Shown: positions 49,069 through 57,782 of the stretch, one piece after another
Layout of the letters: the number at the start of each line of letters is the position of its first letter
How positions within the stretch are numbered: position 1 is the first letter of the stretch
Source: Actinomycetales bacterium JB111
GTDB taxonomy: Bacteria > Actinomycetota > Actinomycetes > Actinomycetales > Actinomycetaceae
Direction of reading: 5' to 3'
DNA: 64,000 bases
NCBI GenBank assembly: GCA_900163555.1
Contig: FUHX01000033.1
Span: 1 to 64,000 of the forward strand
Notes under the pieces: generated by a model
Told to the model about the DNA's origin: nothing
Seen by the model: the letters and a program-made list of their open reading frames with translations, nothing else
Database searches by the model: none
Position numbers and translations under genes: made by a program

Positions 49069-49619
49069 CGCAGCAGACCCTTCATCTCGTGGGTGGGCGT
49101 GGCGCCGAGGGCCGCCTGCTCGGCGGCGCGCGCGGCCTCGACCCGGTTGACGCCGAGCGGCGCGGACTTGATCTGCTTGCGCAGCTCGAGGATCGCGTTG
49201 ATGAGCATCTCCGGCCGCGGCGGGCAGCCGGGCAGGTAGATGTCGACCGGGACCACGTGGTCGCAGCCCTGGACGATCGCGTAGTTGTTGAACATGCCGC
49301 CCGACGACGCGCAGACGCCCATCGAGATGACCCACTTCGGGTCGGACATCTGGTCGTAGATGTTGCGGACGACCGGCGCCATCTTGTGGCTGAGCCGGCC
49401 CGAGACGATCATCAGGTCCGCGTGGCGGGGAGAGGCGCGGAAGACCTCCATGCCCCAGCGCGAGATGTCGAAGCGCGGGGTGCCGGCGGCCATCATCTCG
49501 ATGGCGCAGCACGCGAGTCCCATCGTCACCGGCCACTGCGAGTTGCCCCGCGCGAATCCGGCGACGGCCTCGATCGACGACAGGCCGAAGCCTGCGGGGA
49601 GCTTCTCCTCGATGCCCAT
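49065..49619 (-). CDS. nuoB: NADH-quinone oxidoreductase subunit B
   Basis: Binds cluster N2, the last cluster before quinone. Motifs: [10 protein letters not shown] with the adjacent cysteine pair, [18 protein letters not shown] and LPGCPPRPE. 184 aa. The ATG at 49619 lies 61 bp after nuoA. Confidence 0.97.
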   Translation of the reverse strand: MGIEEKLPAGFGLSSIEAVAGFARGNSQWPVTMGLACCAIEMMAAGTPRFDISRWGMEVFRASPRHADLMIVSGRLSHKMAPVVRNIYDQMSDPKWVISMGVCASSGGMFNNYAIVQGCDHVVPVDIYLPGCPPRPEMLINAILELRKQIKSAPLGVNRVEAARAAEQAALGATPTHEMKGLLR

Positions 49620-49680
49620 GGGGTGGTCCTTTCTGCTCAGCGGCGGGGGCGGGGGTGGTGGCGCGACTGCTTGCGTGCGC

Positions 49681-50043
49681 TCAGTCCCACTCCAGCCCGC
49701 CTCGACGCCACTCGTAGACGTACGGGACGGTGATCAGGGCGATGAAGAGAAGCATGGAGACCAGGCCGAAGACGGCCAGCTCGCTGAACGTGACCGCCCA
49801 CGGGTAGAGGAAGACGACCTCGATGTCGAAGATGATGAACGTCATCGCGATGAGGTAGTACTTCACCGGGAAACGGCCGGCCTGGGGCGCGCGCGGCGTG
49901 GGGTCGACGCCGCACTCGTAGTTGGCGACCTTCACCCGGTTGTAGTTCTTCGGGCCGATCGCGGCGCTCGCGGCGAGACCGCCGAGTGCCATCAGCACGG
50001 CCACCGCGACCATGATGAGTAGCGGTACGTAAGGGTTCGACAT
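49681..50043 (-). CDS. nuoA: NADH-quinone oxidoreductase subunit A, first gene of the nuo operon
   Basis: A 120-aa, three-helix membrane subunit with the family motifs [21 protein letters not shown] (shortened) and [13 protein letters not shown]. The start at ATG 50043 is favoured by GGAGGA three bases before it; ATG 50058 would add five residues. All downstream nuo genes overlap or nearly touch, so nuoA heads one long operon. Confidence 0.96.
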   Translation of the reverse strand: MSNPYVPLLIMVAVAVLMALGGLAASAAIGPKNYNRVKVANYECGVDPTPRAPQAGRFPVKYYLIAMTFIIFDIEVVFLYPWAVTFSELAVFGLVSMLLFIALITVPYVYEWRRGGLEWD

Positions 50044-50164
50044 CGATCCTCCTGGCATCCTCGGACCGACTGCCTCATCGACGCGCTCGCGGCCCTAGTG
50101 CGAGCGTCGGTCCAGGCACCACCCTAAACCGTTCTGACGAGTGGTCGTGACTTTTCTCAAACCC

Positions 50165-50178
50165 GTGTTCTGGAACAC
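50165..50178. promoter_or_regulatory. 14-bp dyad upstream of nuoA
   Basis: GTGTTCTGGAACAC: perfect 6-bp arms around a 2-bp centre, in the most AT-rich patch of the gap, 122 bp before the nuoA ATG. A transcription-factor operator is plausible; the regulator is unknown. Confidence 0.4.
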
Positions 50179-50268
50179 ATAGTCCCAGGTCACGGGTACC
50201 GCGTGGCCCGGCGTCGTCGTCGGGCGCGGGAGCGCGCAGAAGGCCGGGCCGGTCCGTATCGGGACCGG

Positions 50269-50304
50269 CCCGGTGGCCGGCCCGGTGGCCGGCCCGGTGG
50301 CCGG
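50269..50304. repeat. Three 12-bp tandem repeats
   Basis: CCCGGTGGCCGG occurs three times head to tail. No coding function is seen. Confidence 0.85.
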
Positions 50305-50367
50305 CGCTGGGGCGGGCCGGTCAGGCGGCCGGGCGGCCGGCTGGGGACCCTGCCGAGCGGCCGGCCG

Positions 50368-50427
50368 ACTGGTGGGACCCAACCGGCACGTTCTCGCCGC
50401 CAAACACGCCGATTGGGTCCCACCAGT
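50368..50427. repeat. Intact copy of palindromic repeat family S
   Basis: Arms 50368-50387 and 50408-50427 pair over 20 bp with one mismatch (outer 15 bp ACTGGTGGGACCCAA perfect) around a 20-nt centre. It is related to the decayed element at 1279-1338. It lies downstream of the menJ stop and may also terminate that transcript. Confidence 0.75.
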
Positions 50428-50466
50428 AGGGGGTAGCGGGGGGACCCGTCGGCAGGGCGACGCCGG

Positions 50467-51756
50467 TCAGGCGGCCGGGGCCGCCTTCGCGAGGGCGGCG
50501 ATCACGCGGTCCATCCAGTCGCCGTCGTGGGGGTCGTACGCGTCGGCGAGGAGCTTCATGACGAACCGCATGAGCACCGGCCGCGGGAGGCCGTACCTCA
50601 CGCAGGCCCGCATGATCTTCGGGCTGGAGATGAGGTGCGCGAAGCCGCGGCCGAGCGTGAAGTAGCCGCCGAGGTCGTCGCGCATGGTCGTCGCGTAGCT
50701 GCGCAGGACCTTCACGCGCTCGTAGTCGCTCGTGCGGGCGAGCGCCTGGCCGATCGTGTCGGCCGCGATGCGCCCGGACTGCAGCGCGTACGCGATGCCC
50801 TCGCCGTTGAACGGGGAGACCATGCCTCCGGCGTCGCCGATGAGCAGCAGCCCGTCCTTGTACAGCGGCTTGCGGTTGAACGCCATCGGCAGGGCGGCGC
50901 TGCCGAGCCGGCCGATCTGGTTCGCCGGCGTGAACTCCCACTCCTCGGGCACGTTCTTCATCCACTGCGCGAACAGGCCGCGGTAGTCGAGCCCGGTCGG
51001 CTTCGCGTTCGGCGAGAGCGTGCCGAGGCCGACGTTCACCGTGCCGTCGCCGAGCGCGAAGATCCAGCCGTAGCCGGGCTGGAGGTTCGACTCCCCCGGC
51101 TTCCCGTCCCACAGCTCGAGGAAGGACTCCATCATCGGGTCGTCGTGCCGCGGCGAGCGGAAGTACGTCCGCACGGCCACGCCCATGGGGCGGCGGACGT
51201 TCTTCTCGATGCCGGCGGAGGTGGCGAGGCGCGCCGCGACGCCGCCCGCGTCGACGACGATGCGCGCCCGGATCTCGACGTCGTCGCCCGTTCGGCGCCC
51301 GCGGGCGTCGACCGGCTTCGCGTTCACGCCGACGATCCGGCCCGTGCGCTCGTCCCGCACGGCGCCGGTGACGCTCATGCCCTCGCGGATGTCGGCGCCG
51401 GAGGCCTTCGCGTGCGCGGCGAGGGTGGCGTCGAGGTTCATGCGGGAGCGGGCCAGCCCGTAGGACGGCATGGTGGTGAGCTCGGGCCACGGGATCTCGA
51501 TGCGGTGGCCGGCGCCGGAGGTCCGCAGCCCGTAGTTCCGGATCCAGCCGTCCTCCTCGCGGGTGGGCACGCCCATCCGGATGAGCTCGGCGACCGCGCG
51601 CGGGGTCAGGCCGTCGCCGCAGATCTTGTCCCGCGGGAAGGTCCCCTTCTCCAGGACGACGACCCGGTGGCCCGACTGCGCCAGGTAGTGACCGATGCTC
51701 GAGCCGGCGGGACCCGCCCCGACGACGACGACGTCCGCCTCGTCGTACCCGTTCAC
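50467..51756 (-). CDS. menJ: Geranylgeranyl reductase family flavoprotein, probable menaquinone reductase
   Basis: An FAD-dependent reductase of the geranylgeranyl reductase group. The FAD-binding motif [18 protein letters not shown] lies near the N-terminus, with the second FAD motif [19 protein letters not shown] near the middle. In mycobacteria the homologue MenJ reduces one double bond of the menaquinone side chain, and its gene also lies beside menG- and grcC-type genes, as here. The start is GTG 51756 overlapping the menG stop; 429 aa. The exact substrate is inferred from context. Confidence 0.88.
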   Translation of the reverse strand: MNGYDEADVVVVGAGPAGSSIGHYLAQSGHRVVVLEKGTFPRDKICGDGLTPRAVAELIRMGVPTREEDGWIRNYGLRTSGAGHRIEIPWPELTTMPSYGLARSRMNLDATLAAHAKASGADIREGMSVTGAVRDERTGRIVGVNAKPVDARGRRTGDDVEIRARIVVDAGGVAARLATSAGIEKNVRRPMGVAVRTYFRSPRHDDPMMESFLELWDGKPGESNLQPGYGWIFALGDGTVNVGLGTLSPNAKPTGLDYRGLFAQWMKNVPEEWEFTPANQIGRLGSAALPMAFNRKPLYKDGLLLIGDAGGMVSPFNGEGIAYALQSGRIAADTIGQALARTSDYERVKVLRSYATTMRDDLGGYFTLGRGFAHLISSPKIMRACVRYGLPRPVLMRFVMKLLADAYDPHDGDWMDRVIAALAKAAPAA

Positions 51757-52460
51757 GCCGACTCCCCTTCCGGGCGCCGCGCGCGGTGGATGGCCACGAT
51801 GCCCCCGGCCAGGTTGCGGTGCTGGACGTTCCGCCACCCGGCGGCGCGGATGTCCGCGGCCAGGCCCTCCTGGTCCGGCCAGTCCTTGATGGACTCGGAC
51901 AGGTAGCCGTAGGCGGGGTTGTTCGACGAGGACAGCTTCGCGACGCGCGGCAGGACCTGGCCGAGGAAGAAGTTATAGGTGGCGCGCCACGGCGCCCACG
52001 TGGGGGTGGAGAACTCGGAGACGACGAGGCGGCCGCCGGGGCGGACGACGCGCAGCATCTCGGCCAGGGCCGAGCCGTGGTCGACGACGTTGCGCAGCCC
52101 GTAGGAGATCGTCACCGCGTCGAAGGAGGCGTCCGCGAACGGGAGCCGGGTGGCGTCGCCGGCGACGAACGCGAGGTCCGGTCGGCGGGACTTGCCGACC
52201 GACATCATTCCGGTGGAGAAGTCGCACGCCACGACGTCGATGCCCCGGTCCGCGAGGTCCGCGGACGAGGTGCCGGTGCCGGCGGCGAGGTCGAGGACGC
52301 GGTCCCCCGGTGAGACGCCGAGGGCGCTGCGGGAGGCGGCCCGCCAGATCCGGACCTGGCCAAAGGTGAGGATGTCGTTCGTGAGGTCGTACCGCTCGGC
52401 GACCTCGTCGAACATTCCCTTGACCTCGGTGGGGTCCTTGTCCAGGCTTGCGCGGCTCAC
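51753..52460 (-). CDS. menG: Demethylmenaquinone methyltransferase (UbiE/MenG)
   Basis: The SAM-dependent C-methyltransferase that makes menaquinone from demethylmenaquinone. Seen: [19 protein letters not shown], the SAM motif [11 protein letters not shown] (55-65), and [13 protein letters not shown]. 235 aa. Starts with GTG; coupled to menJ downstream. Confidence 0.95.
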   Translation of the reverse strand: MSRASLDKDPTEVKGMFDEVAERYDLTNDILTFGQVRIWRAASRSALGVSPGDRVLDLAAGTGTSSADLADRGIDVVACDFSTGMMSVGKSRRPDLAFVAGDATRLPFADASFDAVTISYGLRNVVDHGSALAEMLRVVRPGGRLVVSEFSTPTWAPWRATYNFFLGQVLPRVAKLSSSNNPAYGYLSESIKDWPDQEGLAADIRAAGWRNVQHRNLAGGIVAIHRARRPEGESA

Positions 52461-52511
52461 GGGCCCAGTCTCTCAGGTATCTCGGGGCGGTCGGGACGGG
52501 GCCGGTGAGGG

Positions 52512-52751
52512 CTACTCGTCACCGTCGGGCGCGGGGGTCGTGTCGCCATTCGGCGCGGGGGTCGTGTCGCCCTCCGGAGCGGGGGTGGCATCGCCATCCG
52601 GCGCGGCGGTGGCGTCACCATCCGGCGCAGCGGTGTCGCCCTCGGAGGCTGAGGTCGCGTCACCGTCGGGCGCGGCGGTGGCGTCACCATCCGGCGCAGC
52701 GGTGTCGCCCTCGGAGGCTGAGGTCGTGTCGCCATCCGGCGCGGCGGTGGC
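52512..52751. repeat. Tandem repeats encoding the MenF tail
   Basis: Ten 21-24-bp units encode 7-8-residue repeats. A higher-order 69-bp duplication (starting at 52612 and 52681) is nearly perfect, which suggests recent expansion. Confidence 0.8.
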
Positions 52752-53990
52752 GTCGCCGAGCGCCTCCCGCATCGGGCGGAGCTTGCCCTCGGTCTCGGCC
52801 AGCTCGGCGGCCGGGTCCGCGCCCGCGACGATGCCGCCGCCGGCGTACAGCCGGATCGAGTGACCGTCCACCTGGCCGCAGCGCAGCGCGAGTCCGATCT
52901 CGCCGTCGCCGGCCGCGTCCAGCCAGCCGACCGGGCCGGCGTAGCGCCCGCGGTCATGGGTCTCGAGGTCGGCGATGATCGCGAGCGCGGCGTCGGTCGG
53001 GGTGCCGCCGACGGCCGCGGTCGGGTGGATGCCGTCGAGGACGTCGAGCAGGCCGATCTCGCCGGTCGGGGTCCCGATGACGTCGGTCGCCAGGTGCAGG
53101 ATGTTCGGCAGCTCGAGGACGAACGGCTCGGGGTCGGCGTTCTCGAGGGTGAGGACGCGCGCGAGGCCGTCGATCACGGAGCGTGCGGCGTGGGCGTGCT
53201 CGGCCGCGAAGCGCTCGGAGCCGGTCAGCTCGGCGCGGAGCTCCGCATCCGGGCGGGTGCCGCGAGGCAGGGAGCCGGCGAGCACGCGGGAGGTGACGCG
53301 GTCGCCGTCGCGGGCGGCCAGCATCTCGGGGGTGGCGCCGACCAGGCCGCCGACCGCGAAGGTCCAGGCGTTCGGGTAGGCCTCGGCGAGGGTGGCGGGC
53401 AGGGCGCCGAGGACGTCCGGCGTGACCGTGAGGTCGACGGCCCGCGAGGTGACGACCTTCTCGGCCTCGCCGGCGGCGATGCGCGTGAGGACGCGCTTGA
53501 CGAGGCGCGTGTAGCGCTTGGCACCCCGGCTCTTGACGGCGGACGGGGGCGGGAGGGTGTCCCCGGTCTCCTCGTCGTCCTCGTCCCTCGTCAGGCCGAG
53601 GTCGCCGTCGGGCAGCTCCCGCGCGGCGTGGGCCGCGTGCTCGCCCAGCCCCTCGGCGTCGGCGGCCAGGGCGTCGGCGAGCGCCTGGGAGGAGACGAAC
53701 TGGGTCCACTCCCCCTCCTCGCCCACGCGCCGCACCGAGGCGGGCACATGGAGGATCGAGGAGACGGCGGAGTCCTCGACGAAGGTCGAGCCGACGAAGG
53801 CGACCGGGCTGACGTCCGGGTCCGAGGAGGCGGCCTCGAGCCGCCGCCAGATCTCGGCCAGGCGGGCCAGGCGCCGCGGGCCGGTCAGCGCGATCCTGGT
53901 GCCGCCCGATCCCCGCAGGCCGACCCCGGCCCGGACCCACACCGCGTCCCTCGCGTAGCGGACGGGCGCCGCCGTGTTCCGGTGGTCCAT
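52512..53990 (-). CDS. menF: Isochorismate synthase with repetitive C-terminal tail
   Basis: A chorismate-binding enzyme converting chorismate to isochorismate, the first menaquinone-specific step. The family is recognised by KYTRLV-type helix, GATPEMLAARDGDRV, AGSLPRGTRPD and the HPTAAVGGTP motif, then YAGPVGWLD and RLYAGGGIVAGADPAAE. The last ~80 residues are Asp/Ala/Pro/Gly repeats of 7-8 residues (DATAAPDG, DTTSASEG). That tail is absent from ordinary MenF proteins. The ATG is at 53990. Salicylate- or siderophore-directed isochorismate synthase is the alternative, but the men neighbours favour menaquinone. Confidence 0.88.
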   Translation of the reverse strand: MDHRNTAAPVRYARDAVWVRAGVGLRGSGGTRIALTGPRRLARLAEIWRRLEAASSDPDVSPVAFVGSTFVEDSAVSSILHVPASVRRVGEEGEWTQFVSSQALADALAADAEGLGEHAAHAARELPDGDLGLTRDEDDEETGDTLPPPSAVKSRGAKRYTRLVKRVLTRIAAGEAEKVVTSRAVDLTVTPDVLGALPATLAEAYPNAWTFAVGGLVGATPEMLAARDGDRVTSRVLAGSLPRGTRPDAELRAELTGSERFAAEHAHAARSVIDGLARVLTLENADPEPFVLELPNILHLATDVIGTPTGEIGLLDVLDGIHPTAAVGGTPTDAALAIIADLETHDRGRYAGPVGWLDAAGDGEIGLALRCGQVDGHSIRLYAGGGIVAGADPAAELAETEGKLRPMREALGDATAAPDGDTTSASEGDTAAPDGDATAAPDGDATSASEGDTAAPDGDATAAPDGDATPAPEGDTTPAPNGDTTPAPDGDE

Positions 53991-54057
53991 GGGGCTTGAT
54001 CCTTCACGCTGAGGGGGCCGCGTCGCGGCGTGGGTCCGCGGCCAGGCTACTCATTGA

Positions 54058-54092
54058 CCGCGGGCCCGGGGATCAGATCCCCGGGCCCGCGG
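54058..54092 (-). terminator. Perfect 17-bp hairpin ending the ABC transporter operon
   Basis: Arms 54058-54074 and 54076-54092 are perfect complements around a single base. It starts 11 bp after the substrate-binding protein stop codon, on the minus strand. No U-run. Confidence 0.8.
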
Positions 54093-54103
54093 CGGTGGTC
54101 ACG

Positions 54104-55186
54104 TCAGGACGACGACTCGGCGTCGTCGGAGGACGACTCCCCGGACGACCCGCCGCCCTCGAACGCCGGCGCGTTGTCCGAGAACGTCGTGACGACGAGG
54201 TCCTCGACCGGCACCTCGTTGTCGAAGTCGAACAGGCCGGCGTCGCGGTAGGCCTGCTGCTGGAGCATGAGCTCGTCCGAGGCCGGCGCGAGCTGCGGGT
54301 CCCACACGTACGCGGGGTTGGACTCCAGGACCTCGAGGTCCTGCCCGGTGGCGTCCGCGAGGATCTGGAGGATCTCGGGGTCGTACGGGTCGGCCTGCAT
54401 GTCGTGCGAGCCGCGGACCAGCGCGTCGAAGAACGGCTGGGCCAGGTCGGAGTCGAGGAACTCCTCGTTGTAGATGACGCCCGAGGCGATCGTGCCCTCC
54501 GGCGGCAGCGCGAAGGCCACGGCCGTGCCGTCGTCCTCCATCGCCGTGGTGAACGGGGCGGGCGGGAGCGCGGCGTCGGCCTGGCCGTTCTGCAGGGCGC
54601 CGGACATGTCGCCGAACCCGACGTTGAGCACCTCGACGTCGGCGAGCGTGAGGTCGGCCTCGCGCAGGACGGCGGCGAACTGGTAGGCGCCGGCACCGCC
54701 CGGGCCGCCGGACAGCGCGATCGTACGGCCCTCGAGGTCGGCGATCTCCGAGATCTCGCCGGACTCCACGAGGTCGGAGGCGACCATGAGCGCGGTCGGC
54801 GAGTTGTCGGGCTCGCCACCGCCACCACCCATGGACCCGACGACGCGGATCTCCAGGTCGTCGTTCACGGCGGAGAACAGGCCGGAGCCGAATCCCGCGA
54901 TGAGGACGTCGGACTGGCCGGCCGCCGTCAGCGGGATCGCGTCCTGTCCGGCCTGGACGGTCGACAGCTCGAGCTCGATGCCCTCGTCCTCGAAGTAGCC
55001 GCGGGCGTCCGCGACGTACAGCGGGGAGAACAGGGTGGTCGGCACGTGGATGACGCGCACGGTCTGCAGCTCGCCGTCGGCGCCTCCGTCCCCGTCGGCC
55101 GAGTCGTCGTCGCCCCCGCCACAGGCACTGAGCGCCAGGGCGATCCCGGTGGCGAGCGCCGCCGCCGTGTAGGTCTTCTTCTTCAT
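54104..55186 (-). CDS. NitT/TauT-type ABC transporter substrate-binding lipoprotein
   Basis: 360 aa. A lipoprotein signal peptide (MKKK, hydrophobic stretch, lipobox LSAC with Cys22) is followed by an acidic Gly/Asp linker and a periplasmic-binding domain of the NMT1/SsuA type (VRVIHVPTTLFSPLYVADARGYFEDEGIELEL, shortened). The C-terminus is a Ser/Asp-rich tail. AAGGAGA precedes the ATG. Last gene of the operon. The ligand is not evident; members of the class bind nitrate, sulfonates, pyrimidine precursors and other small organic molecules. Confidence 0.9.
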   Translation of the reverse strand: MKKKTYTAAALATGIALALSACGGGDDDSADGDGGADGELQTVRVIHVPTTLFSPLYVADARGYFEDEGIELELSTVQAGQDAIPLTAAGQSDVLIAGFGSGLFSAVNDDLEIRVVGSMGGGGGEPDNSPTALMVASDLVESGEISEIADLEGRTIALSGGPGGAGAYQFAAVLREADLTLADVEVLNVGFGDMSGALQNGQADAALPPAPFTTAMEDDGTAVAFALPPEGTIASGVIYNEEFLDSDLAQPFFDALVRGSHDMQADPYDPEILQILADATGQDLEVLESNPAYVWDPQLAPASDELMLQQQAYRDAGLFDFDNEVPVEDLVVTTFSDNAPAFEGGGSSGESSSDDAESSS

Positions 55187-55215
55187 GGTGTCTCCTTGGT
55201 GGTGGTTCAAGGCCG

Positions 55216-56115
55216 TCAGCGTTGAGGGCCCGCGCGGCGACGCCCACGCCGCCGTCCGCCGCGTCGCCGCCACGGGAGGGCGAAGTACTCGACGACGTTG
55301 ACCACCAGGGTGACCAGCGCGCCGATGATCGCCACCGTGACGAGACCGACGTACATCTTCTCGGGCTGGAACAGGGTCCACGAGTTCCAGATGAGGAATC
55401 CGAGCCCGGACTCCGACGCCACGAACTCGACGGCCGTCACGACGACGACCGCGAGGCCCGCGGCCACGCGGAAGCCCGTGAACACGGCCGGCAGGACGCC
55501 GGGCAGCACCACGTGGACGAGGCGCTTGATGCCGACCGCGCCGTAGGCGGTGGCCGCCTCCTGCAGGCGCGCGTCGAGCTGCCGGATCCCGCCCTGGGTG
55601 TTGATCTGCAGGACGAAGAAGACCGTGATCGCCACCGCGATGATCCGCGAGGTGTCGTTCAGCCCGAAGATGAGGAACAGGAGCGGCAGGATCGCGATCT
55701 TCGGCAGCGCGTACAGCGCCGAGAACAGCGGCCCGAAGGCCGCGTTCGTCGCCCGGGAGATCCCGAGGATCATGCCGACGACGACGCCGAGCAGGCCCCC
55801 GATGAGGTAGCCGGTGCCGAAGCGGTAGATCGTGATCGAGATGTGCTCGCCGAGCTCGCCGGAGCGCAGCATCTCCCACGTGCGGGCCGCGATCTCGGTC
55901 GGCTGGGAGAAGAGCCGAGCGTCGATCCAGCCGGCGCGCGAGCCCCACTCCCACAGAGCGAGCAGGAGGACCGGCGTGCCGATCGCGAGGATGAGGTCGC
56001 GCACCCGCAGGCGCTGCTCCCGGGCCGCCTCCGTGCGGGCCGCCTTCTCGATGACGTCGTCGTCGATGGTGGCGGCGTCCGTCGTCGGGGACTCGGTGTG
56101 TGCGTCGGTGCTCAT
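55216..56115 (-). CDS. NitT/TauT-type ABC transporter permease
   Basis: 299 aa; after a ~38-residue charged cytosolic N-terminus there are about six membrane helices and the EAA-type loop LQEAATAYGAVGIKRLVHVVLPGVLPAV (shortened), as in SsuC/TauC. The C-terminus is very Arg-rich. The ATG overlaps the ATPase stop (ATGA) and GAGGAGGCG lies upstream. Confidence 0.92.
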   Translation of the reverse strand: MSTDAHTESPTTDAATIDDDVIEKAARTEAAREQRLRVRDLILAIGTPVLLLALWEWGSRAGWIDARLFSQPTEIAARTWEMLRSGELGEHISITIYRFGTGYLIGGLLGVVVGMILGISRATNAAFGPLFSALYALPKIAILPLLFLIFGLNDTSRIIAVAITVFFVLQINTQGGIRQLDARLQEAATAYGAVGIKRLVHVVLPGVLPAVFTGFRVAAGLAVVVVTAVEFVASESGLGFLIWNSWTLFQPEKMYVGLVTVAIIGALVTLVVNVVEYFALPWRRRGGRRRGRRRAGPQR

Positions 56116-56888
56116 GCGCCCGCCTCCTCGCTCGCCATGACCTCGTCGCGCAGGTCGTTCCAGATCCCGTACCGCATCTCGGCGAACTCGGCCGAGGCCT
56201 CGAGCTCCATCGAGCGGGGACGGGCGAAGGGCACCGCGATCTCGCGCCGGATGCGCCCGGGGCGGGCCGACATCATGACGACGCGGTCGCCGAGGAGGAT
56301 CGCCTCCTCGATGGAGTGGGTCACGAGCACGACCGTCTTGCGCTCCTTCTCCCACAGGTCGATGAGCAGCTCCTGCATGAGCTGGCGGGTCTGCGCGTCC
56401 AGGGCGCCGAGCGGCTCGTCCATGAGCAGCAGGTCGGACCCCGTGGCGAAGGCCCGGGCGATGGCGGTGCGCTGGCGCATGCCGCCGGAGAGGTTGTGCG
56501 GGTAGGCGTCCTCGAAGTCGCTGAGGCCCACGAGGTGGATCCACTCCCGGGCCGTCGCGATGCGGCTCCTGCGGCCCACGCCGTTCATGCGCAGGCCGAA
56601 GGCCACGTTCTCGAGCACCGTGTACCAGGGGAAGACGCCGTGCTCCTGGAAGACGAAGGCGGGCCGGTCCTCGGAGGCGAGGACGACGTCGCCGGCCGTG
56701 GCGGTCTCCAGGCCGCCGAGGACGCGCAGCAGCGTCGACTTCCCGCAGCCCGACGGGCCGAGGATGCAGACGAACTCCCCCGGGTCGACGTCGAGGGAGA
56801 CGTGGTTCAGTGCGACGGTCGTGCCGGCCGCCGAGAAGAAGACCTTGGAGATGTCGCGCGCCGATATCGCGCGGGCGGGGGTGGTCAC
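56112..56888 (-). CDS. NitT/TauT-type ABC transporter ATP-binding protein
   Basis: 258 aa ABC ATPase: Walker A GPSGCGKST (44-52), Q-loop QEHG, signature LSGGMRQR (133-140), Walker B LLLMDEP (157-159 acidic) and switch His in VTHSIEEA. All catalytic residues are present. The GTG start directly follows the TGA of the SDR gene with no gap. Confidence 0.94.
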   Translation of the reverse strand: MTTPARAISARDISKVFFSAAGTTVALNHVSLDVDPGEFVCILGPSGCGKSTLLRVLGGLETATAGDVVLASEDRPAFVFQEHGVFPWYTVLENVAFGLRMNGVGRRSRIATAREWIHLVGLSDFEDAYPHNLSGGMRQRTAIARAFATGSDLLLMDEPLGALDAQTRQLMQELLIDLWEKERKTVVLVTHSIEEAILLGDRVVMMSARPGRIRREIAVPFARPRSMELEASAEFAEMRYGIWNDLRDEVMASEEAGA

Positions 56889-57782
56889 TCAAGCCTCCCG
56901 GTAGGGATTCGTTCCGATCATGCGGGGCGGGTGCGGCGAGCAGAACTCGCCACCGAGCAGGTGCAGCCATCCGACGGACGGGTCGTCCTCGACACCACGA
57001 GACTCGACGGCCTCGCGATACGCCCCTGCGTCGTCGGTCGGGACGAACCCGAGGGACGACGCCCCGGTGTCGGCGACGTAGCGGTCCACGTTCGCCGACA
57101 CGCCCCAGACCGTAATGCACCCGTCGACCGGCGCGGCCAGGGCGCTCACGACGAGACGGCCGGCGTCGGCGGGCGAGAGCCACGTCTGCAGGTGGCGGCG
57201 GGAGGTCGGTTCCGCCTGACGGCTGGCGATTCTCATGAGGACGACCTCCATGCCGAAGCGGTCGGCGTAGAGGTGGCCGAGGGCCTCGAGAGCGACCTTC
57301 GACACTCCGTAGAAGGTGTTCGGTCGCGGCGGGATGTCGTCCTCGACGGGGGTGAGGGGGGCCGGGGCGTTTCCCGGGCCGGGTGCGTCGTCAGGGCGGG
57401 AGGGGCCACCCGTGCCGACCACTCCGGCGGGCACGGGGTGAAACCCGACGGCGTGGATCGAGCTCGCGAGAACGGCCCGGCGGATGCCCGCCAGGCGCGC
57501 GGCCTCCAGTGCCACCTGCGTGCCGCGAATGTTGACGTCCCACAGGTCGTCCGGCTCGGCCTCGAGGGGGATACCGGCGAGGTGGAGCAGCGCGTCGGCG
57601 CCCCGGCAGGCGGCGCGCATCTGGTCCAGGTCCCGCACGTCGGCCCGCACGGGGAGCACGCCGTCGGCGGCGGCCGGCGGGGCGAGGTCCACGGCCACGA
57701 CCTCGTGTCCCGCCGCCAGAAGCGCGGGAAGGACGTCCGTGCCGAGCGATCCCCCGGCACCGGTGAGCACGACCCGGCTCAC
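56889..57782 (-). CDS. NAD-dependent SDR, uronate dehydrogenase-like
   Basis: 297-aa extended short-chain dehydrogenase. Seen: N-terminal TGAGGSLG (7-14), the LHLAGIP and VNIRGT regions, catalytic Tyr-x3-Lys in YGVSK, and a C-terminal segment (RIASRQAEPTSRRHLQTWLS, ADAGRLV, WGVSANVDRY) resembling uronate dehydrogenases that oxidise glucuronate or galacturonate to the lactone. The substrate is therefore probably a uronate or sugar, but this is not certain. The GTG start overlaps the preceding gene's stop. Confidence 0.8.
   Translation of the reverse strand: MSRVVLTGAGGSLGTDVLPALLAAGHEVVAVDLAPPAAADGVLPVRADVRDLDQMRAACRGADALLHLAGIPLEAEPDDLWDVNIRGTQVALEAARLAGIRRAVLASSIHAVGFHPVPAGVVGTGGPSRPDDAPGPGNAPAPLTPVEDDIPPRPNTFYGVSKVALEALGHLYADRFGMEVVLMRIASRQAEPTSRRHLQTWLSPADAGRLVVSALAAPVDGCITVWGVSANVDRYVADTGASSLGFVPTDDAGAYREAVESRGVEDDPSVGWLHLLGGEFCSPHPPRMIGTNPYREA

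Larger units (their letters stand above)
50044..50466. promoter_or_regulatory. Intergenic region upstream of nuoA
   Basis: A 423-bp non-coding gap that should contain the nuo promoter on the minus strand. It holds the dyad GTGTTC-TG-GAACAC (50165-50178), a TAGGGT-type -10 candidate (minus strand, near 50120-50130), three 12-bp tandem repeats and the intact copy of palindrome family S. Confidence 0.5.

Noticed and set aside
50165-50178. The GTGTTC-TG-GAACAC dyad as a LexA (SOS) box
   Set aside because: Actinobacterial SOS boxes have the form CGAAC-N4-GTTCG; here the half-sites are in the opposite order.
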